A stretch of DNA of 64,000 nucleotides, taken from Halioglobus sp. GTDB lineage: Bacteria; Pseudomonadota; Gammaproteobacteria; Pseudomonadales; Halieaceae. Within the stretch, counting starts at the first letter, position 1. Each line of letters begins with the position of its first letter. The translations under genes were made by a program, and so were the position numbers. The notes beneath the pieces are model-generated. The model had not been told where the DNA came from and ran no database searches. It worked only from the letters and a program-made list of their open reading frames with translations. Shown here piece by piece: positions 41,334 to 50,532 of the stretch. The DNA lies in assembly GCA_002699145.1 (NCBI GenBank), contig PABK01000061.1, positions 1-64,000 on the forward strand, written 5' to 3'.

Positions 41334-43517
41334 TCAGGCCGGTGCGCTCGAGGTTTTGCTGATGGCCACGGGGATACAACTCTGGCGCGATATGCCCGAG
41401 TATTTCTCCTGCCGGCTGCGGTTGTCGACCAGGCGATTGGTGTTGCTGCCGATCTCCCGCACCCGCGCGTCGCTGTGCGCGTCGGGGTCCGGTGTGCCGC
41501 CCCAGCAGTGCGCCATGGACACCACGCCGGGGCGCACGTCGTCGCTGGCCGCGGCCACTGCGGGGATGGCGCCCTGCGCCGAGCGCACCTCGATGATGTC
41601 GCCGTCGCTTATGCCCAGCGCCGCCAGGTCAGAAGAGTGTATAAAGGCTGGGTTGGTTGTGCCTTTCTTTTTCAGCAGGCTCAGTTCAGGGCCCGTGGAA
41701 TTGTAGGTGTTTTTCATGCGCCGGCTGATCAGCAGGTGCGGGTAGTCGCTGTCGGCGGCGGCCTGCAGGTCGGCCAGGGCTTCGGCCAGTTCCTCCCGCA
41801 GTCCCGGCGGGAACAGTTCCAGGCGCTGTTGCGTCTGTGGGTCCGCCGGACCGACGATGACATCCTCGACGTCGAACACCTGGCCGCCGTCGGCGGCGCG
41901 GACCTGCGCCAGCGGCACGCGCGAGCCCCTGGTGATCGCCTCCAGTACCTCGAATTTCTCCGGCTTGCGCGACATGTCCAGCGCCGCGCCGTTGTCCAGC
42001 ACCAGGTCCAGCCCCAGGCGCTTGCCCAGTTCCCAGAACACTTCCCACTCCTCGATCTTGTCGCCACTGGCCTGCACCACCGCCTCGGTGTACTGGGAGT
42101 AGGGCCGGTCGTGCCAGATGTCGGTGAGCAGGGTGACGTCCTCGCGCTCCAGGCACTGCTTGGGCGCGAGCACGTAATCCGCCAGTTCCGAGGTGGGCGA
42201 CATTTTCAGGTCGATGCACACCAGCAGTTCCAGCGACTGCAGCGCGCGCAGGGTTTTTTCCTGGTTGGGCCAGGCCAGCAGCGGCTGGCCACCGACCACG
42301 ATGAGCGCGCGAATCTGCCCCTCGCCCTCGAGCAGGATTTCGTCGGCGATCACCGAGGTGGGCATCTCGGCCTTGGGCCCGTAGGGCGACAGCACCGTAC
42401 AGGCGCCGATGTCGTCACTGACGCGGCTCTTCAGCGCATCGTCCAGCCACTGCATCTGCGGCCCGGTGGCCTGCGCCAGCCGCGGAACGGGGGGCGTGAG
42501 GACGCCGGGATTGGGCATGCGCTCGCCCTCACGGCAGAAGCGGCCGCAGATGGCGTTCAGCGACTGCACCAGGTGTTGCAACAGGTTGGGGTGTGGGCCC
42601 ATCTCGGGCCCGGTGCCGGTCACCGCGGTGCCGCGCGGACCGGCGGCGAACAGGCGCGCCGCCTCGACTATCTGTTGCGCGGGGATGCCGGCCGCCGGCG
42701 CCACGGTCTCCGGCGTAAATGCGCGGACCTCGTCAGCGAGCTGCTCGAAGTGCGCCACGTGTTCGGCGCAAAAATCCGCATCGTGGCGTTGTTCCTCGAT
42801 GATCACGTGGATGATGCTCGCCAGCAACGCCGCGTCGTGGCCCGGGCGCACCTGCAGGTGCAGGTCGGCGCGGCGCGCCACCTCGGTCTCGCGCGGGTCG
42901 ATGCAGATGACCTTCATGCCGCGGCGCTTGCCCTCGCGCAGGGCGTTGGACGGGCTGAAGGAGGGGATGCCGCCGGGAATAGAGTAGTGCGACACCAGCG
43001 TGTTGTTGCCGATGATCATCGCCACGTCCGAGTCGTTCCACATGTGCCCGCCGCCGTTCCACCAGCCCATGCGCGCCGGCCCGATGGCCACCTTGGCGGG
43101 CTGGTCGATAGTGACGCTGGCGTAGTAGGACGGTGAGTCCATGGCGCTGTGAAAGGCGCGCGCCAGGTCGTGGGCGGCGGAGTTCTGGTAGGAGTAGGTG
43201 CCGTTGTAGCTGGCGATGCTGCGCGGGCCGTGGCGTTGCAGGATGTCGCGCAACTGTTGCGCGATCTCGTCCAGCGCCTGCGCCGTGGCGATATCCGCGA
43301 ATGCGCCGTCGGCCTGCTTTTTCCGGGAGCGTTGCAGGCGGCTGGGGTGATCAATCTGTTCGATCAGTTGCCGGCCCTTGATGCAGGTGTAGCCGCCGTA
43401 GATCTCGTTGTCGAGGTCCGGTTGCAGGCCCACCAGGCGGTTGTCCTGCACCGTGGCGACCATGGGGCAGTAGGCGTGGCAGAAGCGGCAGTAGGTCTTG
43501 ACGGTTTTTTCGCTCAT
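41334..43517 (-). CDS. Molybdopterin-dependent oxidoreductase with N-terminal [4Fe-4S] site
   Basis: A 727-residue DMSO-reductase-family catalytic subunit. An N-terminal [4Fe-4S] motif C10-x2-C13-x3-C17-x27-C45 (YCRFCHAYCP, then YTCIKG) is followed by the molybdopterin domains (IIGNNTLVSHYS, ICIDPRETEVARRADLHLQVRPGHD) and the C-terminal cofactor-binding barrel (NTYNSTGPE, IEVRSAQG). There is no Tat signal, so it is cytoplasmic. No dedicated electron-transfer subunit is adjacent. The ATG at 43517 has AGGAG eight bases upstream. It probably oxidises or hydroxylates a pathway intermediate; which one is unknown. Confidence 0.92.
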   Translation of the reverse strand: MSEKTVKTYCRFCHAYCPMVATVQDNRLVGLQPDLDNEIYGGYTCIKGRQLIEQIDHPSRLQRSRKKQADGAFADIATAQALDEIAQQLRDILQRHGPRSIASYNGTYSYQNSAAHDLARAFHSAMDSPSYYASVTIDQPAKVAIGPARMGWWNGGGHMWNDSDVAMIIGNNTLVSHYSIPGGIPSFSPSNALREGKRRGMKVICIDPRETEVARRADLHLQVRPGHDAALLASIIHVIIEEQRHDADFCAEHVAHFEQLADEVRAFTPETVAPAAGIPAQQIVEAARLFAAGPRGTAVTGTGPEMGPHPNLLQHLVQSLNAICGRFCREGERMPNPGVLTPPVPRLAQATGPQMQWLDDALKSRVSDDIGACTVLSPYGPKAEMPTSVIADEILLEGEGQIRALIVVGGQPLLAWPNQEKTLRALQSLELLVCIDLKMSPTSELADYVLAPKQCLEREDVTLLTDIWHDRPYSQYTEAVVQASGDKIEEWEVFWELGKRLGLDLVLDNGAALDMSRKPEKFEVLEAITRGSRVPLAQVRAADGGQVFDVEDVIVGPADPQTQQRLELFPPGLREELAEALADLQAAADSDYPHLLISRRMKNTYNSTGPELSLLKKKGTTNPAFIHSSDLAALGISDGDIIEVRSAQGAIPAVAAASDDVRPGVVSMAHCWGGTPDPDAHSDARVREIGSNTNRLVDNRSRQEKYSGISRQSCIPVAISKTSSAPA

Positions 43518-43534
43518 GGCGGGCTCCTGTGGTG

Positions 43535-43879
43535 TCACGCGGTGAAAAAATCCGCGCGGGGTTTGCCCTCGGGGTCGTACACCGGCTCTTCCAGGTCGAT
43601 GCGGTACTTCGACACCTCGGCGTCGGCGACACCGTACCTGCCCAGGCAGGCGAGCATGTCCCGGTAGTAGGGGCCCGCCAGGTGCGCGGCGAGGTGTTCG
43701 CTGCTGGCCCATTTTTCCAGCACGTAAACGCGCGTGTCGGAGGTGGGGTCGGCGCTCCAGACGTAGTGTTCACAGCCCGGCTGGGTACGTGTTTCTGCGA
43801 CCAGCGCGGCGCTCTCCGCCAGCGCTTTTTCACGTTCACCCGCCGGGAGGTGTACCGTGCCTGCGATGAGTATGGTCAT
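43535..43879 (-). CDS. Antibiotic biosynthesis monooxygenase (ABM) domain protein
   Basis: A 114-residue ferredoxin-like dimeric fold protein: ILIAGTVHLPAGEREKALAESAALVAETRTQPGCEHYVWSADP, then YVLEKWASSEHLAAHL with the usual conserved EKW and H. ABM proteins are cofactor-free oxygenases or simple ligand binders. It is the first gene of the minus-strand operon ABM, molybdopterin enzyme, LLM, aldehyde dehydrogenase, and is fed by the reverse promoter at operator D. The start at 43879 (MTILIAG) begins the domain. Confidence 0.85.
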   Translation of the reverse strand: MTILIAGTVHLPAGEREKALAESAALVAETRTQPGCEHYVWSADPTSDTRVYVLEKWASSEHLAAHLAGPYYRDMLACLGRYGVADAEVSKYRIDLEEPVYDPEGKPRADFFTA

Positions 43880-43977
43880 GGACGAGTCCTGCCCGGGCCG
43901 AGGCCCCTGGTACGTTATCAGTGGTGCGTTGCAAGACGGCAAGCGCGAAAAATGACGGTAGCAGAAGCGCCATTATA

Positions 43978-43999
43978 AAACAATCAGGGTTGACTGATT
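43978..43999. promoter_or_regulatory. Operator D in a divergent promoter pair
   Basis: Left arm AAACAATCA, right arm TGACTGATT. Forward promoter: TTGACT (43990-43995), 17 bp, TATGTT (44013-44018), towards the NADP reductase at 44047. Reverse promoter: TTGTTT (complement of 43978-43983), 17 bp, TACCGT (complement of 43955-43960), towards the ABM operon. The stretch TTTTTTGTCAGGCGCTAT downstream is identical to that after operator A. Confidence 0.75.
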
Positions 44000-44046
44000 T
44001 TTTGTCAGGCGCTATGTTGCTCGTTTGACCCACCCCGGAATACCTG

Positions 44047-45069
44047 ATGAGCGAATTGACGAACCGCCAGTACTACCTGGCAGCGCGCCCCAGTGGTTTG
44101 CCGACCGAGCGCGACGTGCCCTGGCGCGACGTGCCCGTGGCCGAGCCCGGCGAGGGCGAGGTGTTGCTGCGCAACCTGTACATTTCCCTGGACCCGGCAA
44201 TTCGTGGCTGGATGGGGGACGATCCCAACTACATCGAGCCGATCGCCATCGGCGACGCGGTGCGCAGCTCGGTGATCGGCCGCGTGGTGAAAAGCCGCAG
44301 CGACGATGTCGCGGTGGGTGATGTGGTGATGAGCGTCGGCGGCTGGGAGCGCTACACCATCGCGTCCGCAGCGGCGCTGAGCAAACTCGACGAGAGCGCC
44401 GGCATTCCGCTGAGCTACTTCCTGGGCGTACTGGGCCCCACCGGGCTGACCGCGTACTTCGGTTTGCTCGAGGTGGGTCGACCGCGCGCCGGCGAGACCG
44501 TGCTGGTCAGCGCCGCCGCCGGTGCGGTGGGCTCCATCGTCGGGCAAATTGCCAAAATGCAGGGCTGCCGCGTGGTGGGGCTGGCCGGCAGCGACGACAA
44601 GTGCGCCTGGCTGCGCGATGAACTGGGTTTCGACGCGGTGATCAACTACCGCAGTTGCGGCGACTGCGAGGCGGCGATCCGCCAGGCCTGCCCCGACGGC
44701 GTGGACGTGTATTTCGACAACGTCGGCGGCGAGATTCTCGAGGCGGCCCTGGCCTGCCTGAACAAGTTCGCGCGCGTCGCCGTGTGCGGCTGGATATCGA
44801 CCTACAACGAACCGGACGCGCCGGGACCCAGCGCGCGCAGGTTGTGGCAACTGGTCGCCAACAGCGTGACCATCCAGGGTTTCGTGGTACTGGACTACAG
44901 TGAGCGCTTCGCCGAGGGCGTGGCGCAGCTCGCCGAGTGGGTCATGGCCGGCAAACTGAAATTTCGCGAGGAAGTGGTGTCGGGGCTGGACAATATCCTG
45001 CCCACGTTCCACCGCCTGTTCGACGGCTCCAACCAGGGCAAACTGGTGATCGAGCTGCCCGAGGAGTAG
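44047..45069 (+). CDS. NADP-dependent medium-chain reductase (CurA/PTGR-like)
   Basis: A 340-residue zinc-free medium-chain dehydrogenase/reductase of the leukotriene B4/curcumin reductase type. The NADP site is AAAGAVGSIVGQIAK, YISLDPAIRGWM is the family's N-terminal signature, and FDNVGGEILEAAL and GFVVLDY follow. It should reduce alpha-beta unsaturated ketones or aldehydes. It is transcribed alone, divergent from the ABM-molybdopterin operon under operator D. Confidence 0.9.
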   Translation: MSELTNRQYYLAARPSGLPTERDVPWRDVPVAEPGEGEVLLRNLYISLDPAIRGWMGDDPNYIEPIAIGDAVRSSVIGRVVKSRSDDVAVGDVVMSVGGWERYTIASAAALSKLDESAGIPLSYFLGVLGPTGLTAYFGLLEVGRPRAGETVLVSAAAGAVGSIVGQIAKMQGCRVVGLAGSDDKCAWLRDELGFDAVINYRSCGDCEAAIRQACPDGVDVYFDNVGGEILEAALACLNKFARVAVCGWISTYNEPDAPGPSARRLWQLVANSVTIQGFVVLDYSERFAEGVAQLAEWVMAGKLKFREEVVSGLDNILPTFHRLFDGSNQGKLVIELPEE

Positions 45070-45245
45070 GTCGCTGCGGCAGCGTCGCTGTCAGCGGATT
45101 TTACACCCGCAGACCCGCAGCGCCTGCCGCGCGCCCACAGCCACCGGTTTCAGCCGCCTGGCAGGGTTATTGCTTGTCTTCGCGCCCGGGAGGTCGCGCC
45201 GCGAGCTCCGGGCAAACCCGTAGGACAGCCAGAGAAGGAATCGGA

Positions 45246-45923
45246 ATGCGCGCCTTTTTGCCACGGACGGTAGCACTTGGGCTACTGCTATGCCTCACCG
45301 GCCACGCCCAGGCCCTGGTGATCTATTCGGGAGTGCTGGATGCGCCCGGGCCGGTGCTGGATATCGACATCGACGGCGATGGCGGCGTGGACTTCGCGGC
45401 TGGCTGGATGCAGCGCGCGGTCGGCTCCAACGGGTATTTTTCCAGCGTCTACGGCCCGCGTTACAGCGTGAACATGGCTTACCTTGCCGAGCGGCGCTCG
45501 CCGTCTAGCTCTTACCCGGCGGCCTACGCGGCGCTGCTGCCGGGCGCGCAGATCGGGCCGCCGGGCGCGCCCGACCTGATGTGGACCGGGCTGTCCTTCG
45601 ACGGCATGTTCTGGGCCACGCGCAACTCGTCCCTGGAACCCACGGTTTACAGCGGCGCCTGGAGCGATGTGAGCCGCCGCTTCCTCGGGTTCCGCCTGGA
45701 TATCGGCGGCCTGGCCCACTACGGCTGGATGCGCTTCTCCACCGGCGGCGACGGCCGGGTACTGCTGCACGACTACGCCTACGCGGGCACACCCGGAGCG
45801 GTCATCGGCGCGGGCGTGGTCGCGTCTCCCGCTTCCCTGTCGCTGCTGGCGCTGGGACTGTCCCTGCTGTTGCGCGCGTCAAGGCGTCTGCGCGGCGCCC
45901 GCGTCGCGCGGGGTGTTGAATAG
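45246..45923 (+). CDS. Exported protein with PEP-CTERM-like C-terminal sorting signal
   Basis: A 225-residue protein with a signal peptide (cleavage near AQA-LV, residue 24), an acidic Asp-Gly stretch DIDIDGDGGVDFAAGW, a Gly/Tyr/Ser-rich middle and a C-terminal tripartite end: SPAS, a hydrophobic helix (LSLLALGLSLLL) and an Arg-rich tail (RASRRLRG). This is the layout of PEP-CTERM exosortase substrates with a variant motif. No exosortase is in the window. The ATG at 45246 has AAGGA upstream. Its 3' end overlaps the convergent gene by 45 bp. Confidence 0.75.
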   Translation: MRAFLPRTVALGLLLCLTGHAQALVIYSGVLDAPGPVLDIDIDGDGGVDFAAGWMQRAVGSNGYFSSVYGPRYSVNMAYLAERRSPSSSYPAAYAALLPGAQIGPPGAPDLMWTGLSFDGMFWATRNSSLEPTVYSGAWSDVSRRFLGFRLDIGGLAHYGWMRFSTGGDGRVLLHDYAYAGTPGAVIGAGVVASPASLSLLALGLSLLLRASRRLRGARVARGVE

Positions 45924-47177
45924 ACTGCCGGGACTGAAGCGCAGGGCGGGCAGCCAGCGCCCCAGCACGCGCAGCCAGCCATGTTCCTCGATCCAGGCCG
46001 CGTAGGCACGGTAGTCCGGGTCCCGCGACAGGTGGCGCTCCTCGGTGCGCGCGCGCAGCAGGTACACGCCGTTCAATAACAACAGCAGCAGGCACAGGCG
46101 CAGCGCTTCCCAGGCGGAGCCGCTGGCCATGAAGGGCATGGCGATCATCCAGTAGGACAGGTTCTTGCACACGTAGGCCGGGTGCTTGCTCCAGCGGTAG
46201 GGTCCGTTGGTTATGATGCCGCGGTGGGTGAGGTTGGAAAAACGGATGCCGAAGGACAGCGTCGCCCAGCTGTACACCGCGACCAGGATCAGAATCGCGC
46301 TGCCCCACAGCGTATACAGCGTGGGGTAGTCCCACAGCCACGCGCCCCAGCCGCGGCCGGACTGGTAGGCCAGGTACTGGGCGGAGAAAAAGGACCAGAA
46401 GGGCTGGTAGCACATGATCGCCACAGCCCAGCCGAGCAGGGTCGGCTCGGTGGAGCGGATGTGGGAATCGGTGGCGCGGAAGGTGCAGGCGTAGCCCGCT
46501 ACCGCCACCAGCAGGTCGACGTGAAAGATCGTCGCGTAGGCGAAGTCGAAGAAGTTTTTGAAACTGTCGAACAGCAGGCTGAAATCGTAAGTGCGATACC
46601 ACGCGACCTTGTCGCTCAGGTAGGTGAACATCAGCGGCAGGAAAAACAGTTTCACCAGCCAGCCCAGCAGGTGCTGCGAGAGCACGCCGGCGTCCACCCC
46701 GTCCAGGCGCAGCAGCGCCACCCGGCCGAGTTGCCAGTAGCCATCGCGGTGGCCGCCACCGCGGCGGTCCTGCCAGAAGAAATAGGGCACCGCGGCGACC
46801 GCCAGCCACGGCAGTACGCTCCCCAGCGCGGCGTAGAAGCGGTCGTAGAAGGAGCCGCGGTACTCGGGCAGCGCCCAGTAGACCAGCGCGACGAGCGCGC
46901 AGGTGCAGGCCAGCCCCAGCAGCTTGGTCAGCACCCGTGGCAGGTCCGTGGCCGCGGGCGCGGGTCTCTGCCCGCCGCCGTCGGCGCGCAGCCAGATGGC
47001 TTCCAGCAGGATCACCGGCGCGGCGTAGGCCAGGGCGACCAGGAAAACCGCAGCCTGGTCGTCCAGCCGCTGGCCGTAGCGCAGCACCCAGGCGCCCACG
47101 GCGAGAGAGCAGAGCAGGGCGGTGAGGTTGATGGCGTTACTGGTGACGGAGCGCGGCGCTCCCGGGTGGTTGGGCAT
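45879..47177 (-). CDS. Isoprenylcysteine carboxyl methyltransferase (ICMT)-like membrane protein
   Basis: A 432-residue polytopic membrane protein. The C-terminal part carries the ICMT/phospholipid methyltransferase signature: THRGIITNGPYRWSKHPAYVCKNLSYW, then RTEERHLSRDPDYRAYAAW. The N-terminal half (about 240 residues, several helices) is an extra membrane domain. It is 3 bp downstream of the MacB-like permease gene and so belongs to the efflux operon. It may methylate a lipid or exported small molecule; this is inference. Confidence 0.85.
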   Translation of the reverse strand: MPNHPGAPRSVTSNAINLTALLCSLAVGAWVLRYGQRLDDQAAVFLVALAYAAPVILLEAIWLRADGGGQRPAPAATDLPRVLTKLLGLACTCALVALVYWALPEYRGSFYDRFYAALGSVLPWLAVAAVPYFFWQDRRGGGHRDGYWQLGRVALLRLDGVDAGVLSQHLLGWLVKLFFLPLMFTYLSDKVAWYRTYDFSLLFDSFKNFFDFAYATIFHVDLLVAVAGYACTFRATDSHIRSTEPTLLGWAVAIMCYQPFWSFFSAQYLAYQSGRGWGAWLWDYPTLYTLWGSAILILVAVYSWATLSFGIRFSNLTHRGIITNGPYRWSKHPAYVCKNLSYWMIAMPFMASGSAWEALRLCLLLLLLNGVYLLRARTEERHLSRDPDYRAYAAWIEEHGWLRVLGRWLPALRFSPGSLFNTPRDAGAAQTP

Positions 47178-47180
47178 GGA

Positions 47181-48383
47181 CTAGTCTCGCAGTGATTGCA
47201 CCGGCGAGACGGAGGCCGCCTGTAGCGCCGGGTAGCTGCCGAACAGCGCGCCGATCAGCAGCGAGGCGCAGAAACCCAGCAGCGCGGCGTTGCCGCTGAA
47301 GGCCAGCTGCCAGTCGCTGTAGACATCCAGCAGCAGGGCGCCGACCAGCCCCAGCAGGATGCCGATGGCCCCGCCGGCCAGGGCGATCACCATGGACTCG
47401 GTGACGAACTGGGCGATGATGTCGCGCCGCGTGGCGCCGATGGCGCGGCGCAGGCCGATCTCCGGCCGCCGGGAAATGACGTTGAACAGCATGATGTTCA
47501 TCATGCCCACGCCGCCTACCAGCAGCAGCACGGCGGCGATGCCCAGCAGGAAGTACTGGAACAGCTGTTGCACGCGCTGCTTGTGGCGCAGCAGCTCGAT
47601 GGGAATGATGTACTCCAGCGCCGGCTCGCGCGCCGCCAGGGCCAGTGCGCGCTTGACCATTGCCAGCCCGGCCATCATCGACGCCTCGTCGCCGAAACGC
47701 AGCACCAGTTCGTCCAGGGCCTGGCCGCGGTCGCCGAACAGGCTGGCGCTGTAGGGAACGAATATCGTCTGTCCCAGCTCCTCCAGGTCCAGGCTCTCCA
47801 GTTGCGGCAGGCGCTGCGTGCTGTCGCCGAGCCAGCCGACCACCTTGAACCAGTGCCGGCCTATGCGCACCTGTTGCCCGATCACCTGGCCGCGCGGGAA
47901 CAGCGTCTTGCCGGCTTCCCAGCCGAGCACGCAGACGCGTGAACCCCAGCGCACGTCGTGATCGGCGAGGAAGCGCCCGCCGTGCAGGTCGCGCTGCAGC
48001 AAGTCGCGGTAGCCGCGCGTGGCGCCGGTCACGCGCACCGCACTGACCCGTGTCTGGTTGGCGACCACATCCCAGCTGCCCTTGCGCAGCGGCAGCAGTT
48101 GCTGCAGTGCGGGGCCGCCGAGGCGTTCTATGGCGCGGACGCGCTGCAGGGTCAGGGCATTGTCGCCGCTCTGCGCGGCGTTATTGCGCACCATGAGGGT
48201 ACCGGCGCCGAGGGCGCCGAGCGAGGCGCGCAGTTCCCGGCTGGCGCCCTCGCCGATGGCGGCGACCAGGATCAGGCCGCTGACTCCCGCGGTGATGCCC
48301 AAGGTGCTGAGCAGGGCCTGCAGGCGACGCCTGTTCCACAGGCGCAGCGCCGGCGCGAGGTAGCGCTGGACTAGACGGCGCAC
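47181..48383 (-). CDS. MacB-like ABC transporter permease
   Basis: A 400-residue FtsX/MacB-type permease: one N-terminal helix (LSTLGITAGVSGLILVAAIGEGA), a large periplasmic MacB_PCD domain and three C-terminal helices (LGIAAVLLLVGGVGMMNIMLFNV, then RPEIGLRRAIGATRRDIIAQFV). ATPase and permease are separate polypeptides here, unlike E. coli MacB. It overlaps the ATPase gene by 13 bp, so the stoichiometry is probably coupled. Confidence 0.92.
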   Translation of the reverse strand: MRRLVQRYLAPALRLWNRRRLQALLSTLGITAGVSGLILVAAIGEGASRELRASLGALGAGTLMVRNNAAQSGDNALTLQRVRAIERLGGPALQQLLPLRKGSWDVVANQTRVSAVRVTGATRGYRDLLQRDLHGGRFLADHDVRWGSRVCVLGWEAGKTLFPRGQVIGQQVRIGRHWFKVVGWLGDSTQRLPQLESLDLEELGQTIFVPYSASLFGDRGQALDELVLRFGDEASMMAGLAMVKRALALAAREPALEYIIPIELLRHKQRVQQLFQYFLLGIAAVLLLVGGVGMMNIMLFNVISRRPEIGLRRAIGATRRDIIAQFVTESMVIALAGGAIGILLGLVGALLLDVYSDWQLAFSGNAALLGFCASLLIGALFGSYPALQAASVSPVQSLRD

Positions 48384-49054
48384 GCGGGCAGCTCCTGCAA
48401 ATATCCCTCGCGCAGTTCCAGTACGCGCTGCGCGCGGCCCGCGACCGCCCGGTCGTGGGTGACCAGGATCAGGGCTATCCCCGGGTCCAGCACCGCCTCG
48501 AGCAGGGCGAGGGTGCGCTCGGTGTGCTGCGCGTCCAGGTTGCCGGTGGGTTCGTCCGCGAGTATCAGCCGTGGCCGGTTGAACAGGGCGCGGGCGATGG
48601 CGGCGCGCTGGCGCTCGCCGCCGGAGAGTTCGCCGGGCAGGTGGTCCAGCCGGTGCCCCAGGCCCAGCTCGCGCAGTAGCGCGACGGCGCGCCCACGCAC
48701 CGCGGCCGGTTCGCCGGTGCCGGCGTAGCGACCCGGCAGCGCCACATTCTCCACCAGGTCCAGGTAGTCGACGAAGTGATTGGTCTGGAAGACAAAGCCG
48801 ATCTTGTGATTGCGGATTGCCGCCAGTTCCTCTTCCGCCATGTCCGAGACGAGTTCGCCGTCCAGTTCATAGCTGCCCTCGTCGGGGCGGTCCAGGCAGC
48901 CGAGCAGTTGCAGCAGGCTGGTCTTGCCGGCCCCGGACGGGCCCATCAGCGCGAGGTATTCGCCGGCGGCGCAGTCCAGGTCCAGGCCCTGGAACACGGT
49001 GACCCGCCTGCCGTTCTCGCTGTAGGTCTTGTTCAGCGACCGCGCCCTGATCAT
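48371..49054 (-). CDS. ABC transporter ATP-binding protein (MacB/LolD type)
   Basis: A 227-residue nucleotide-binding protein with Walker A GPSGAGKT, the ABC signature LSGGERQR, Walker B LILADEPTGNLD and the switch His in VTHD. It powers the FtsX-type permease encoded immediately downstream. It lies 11 bp after the membrane-fusion protein gene. Confidence 0.95.
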   Translation of the reverse strand: MIRARSLNKTYSENGRRVTVFQGLDLDCAAGEYLALMGPSGAGKTSLLQLLGCLDRPDEGSYELDGELVSDMAEEELAAIRNHKIGFVFQTNHFVDYLDLVENVALPGRYAGTGEPAAVRGRAVALLRELGLGHRLDHLPGELSGGERQRAAIARALFNRPRLILADEPTGNLDAQHTERTLALLEAVLDPGIALILVTHDRAVAGRAQRVLELREGYLQELPACAV

Positions 49055-49065
49055 CCCCGCTGACC

Positions 49066-50532
49066 CTAGTTGTCGAACTGGCCTGGATAGACCAGGGAAA
49101 GCTGTTGCCCGGCCTGCAGGCCGTCGTTGACGACGATGAAGTTGCCGTCGCTCTCACCCAGTTGCAACTCGACGCGGCGGTGCCCGCCGCCCTCGCGCAG
49201 AAACGCCACCGGCACGTCGCCCTCGTAGAACACCGCCTCCAGGGCGACCTTGGTGACATCGGACCAGCTGCCGGTGAGCACCGAGGCGCGCGCGGACATG
49301 CCCGGTCGCAGGCGCTCGTCGATGTCCTCCAGGGCGATGCGCACGCGGAAAGAACGGCCGGCCTGACCGCTGTTCTGGTCGCTGGCCAGGGTGCCGATGG
49401 CGTCGACCTCGCCGCGCAGTACCATGCCGCGATACGCCTCGGGACGGATGCGGGTGAGCTGGCCCACGGCGACCTTGCCGATGTCTTTCTCGTCGATGTC
49501 GGCGTAGGCGACCAGCGACGACAGGTCCGGGATGACCGCGAAGGCGTGGCGGTTCCACAGGGAGTCGCCGACCTGCGGCTTGCGCTTCTCCGTGCCCTGG
49601 GACACGCGCTTGTACAGGATGATGCCGGTCACCGGCGCCCTGAGGGTGGTCAGCTCCAGGTGCTCCCTGGCCTTGTCCAGTTCCTGCTGCCGCGCCGCCA
49701 GCTTACTCTGCAGGCGCTTGATCGACGCCTCGTGTTTGATCGCGCGCTGCCGGTCGACGTCGTCGAAGCTGCCCTGTTCGCGCTGGCGATTGGCCAGCTC
49801 CATGTCGGCCTGCTGCTGTTCCGCCGGGAAGCTGATCTGCAGCAGGGTCTCCAGTTCGCGCCGGGCGATATCCAGCGCGGCGCGCGCCTGCTCCTCCTCG
49901 TCCACCGCGTTCTGCAGGTCGCTCTTGCGCGCCAGGCCCTGGGCGACCAGTTGCCGCTGGGTGTCGCGCTCGCGCAGCAGCCGCTTGTGTTCCGCCTGCG
50001 TGCGCGCCAGTTCCTTGCGCGCCAGTTGTTCCCTGGCGGGCTGCTCCACTTTTTTCAGTTGCGCGCGGCGCAGCCCGGCCAGCACGACCTGGTAATCGAT
50101 CTCCGCACGCCGCGCCCTGGCGTCCTGTTGTTGCAGCGCTTCTTCGGCCCGCGCCTGCATCAACGTGGCGCGCAGTTCCTCGATTTCGCCCTGCAGGCGC
50201 AGCACCTCATCCTCGAACGGACTGCGGTCGAAGCGCGCCACCACGTCGCCCGCCTGCAGCAGGCTGCCCTCGGTCGCCAGGTACAGTAGCTTCGCCTTGT
50301 TGCTGGGCAGCTCCGAGGACAGGGTGACCGACTGGCTGGCGTCGAGCAGGGCGGGCGCGGTGACGCGGATCTCGAAGGGGCCCTGGGTGACCCGCGTGTA
50401 GGGGGCGAAGGCGGCGCTGACCGCGGGCGGCTGGTCGCCGCTGAAAATCCACGAGCTGCCGACAGTGAGCACCGCCAGCACGGCGGCGCCGCCGAGGGTG
50501 GTCACGCCGGTGCGATTATTCAGGATCCCCAT
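49066..50532 (-). CDS. Periplasmic adaptor (membrane fusion) protein, HlyD/MacA-like
   Basis: A 488-residue protein with one N-terminal membrane anchor (TTLGGAAVLAVLTVGSSWIF), a lipoyl-like half (EGSLLQAGDVVARFD, and LRAPVTGIILYKRVSQGTEK), a long coiled-coil hairpin (about 115-330) and C-terminal beta-barrel domains. It links the ABC transporter to TolC. The start ATG at 50532 lies inside the 3' end of the TolC gene (13-bp overlap). Confidence 0.92.
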   Translation of the reverse strand: MGILNNRTGVTTLGGAAVLAVLTVGSSWIFSGDQPPAVSAAFAPYTRVTQGPFEIRVTAPALLDASQSVTLSSELPSNKAKLLYLATEGSLLQAGDVVARFDRSPFEDEVLRLQGEIEELRATLMQARAEEALQQQDARARRAEIDYQVVLAGLRRAQLKKVEQPAREQLARKELARTQAEHKRLLRERDTQRQLVAQGLARKSDLQNAVDEEEQARAALDIARRELETLLQISFPAEQQQADMELANRQREQGSFDDVDRQRAIKHEASIKRLQSKLAARQQELDKAREHLELTTLRAPVTGIILYKRVSQGTEKRKPQVGDSLWNRHAFAVIPDLSSLVAYADIDEKDIGKVAVGQLTRIRPEAYRGMVLRGEVDAIGTLASDQNSGQAGRSFRVRIALEDIDERLRPGMSARASVLTGSWSDVTKVALEAVFYEGDVPVAFLREGGGHRRVELQLGESDGNFIVVNDGLQAGQQLSLVYPGQFDN

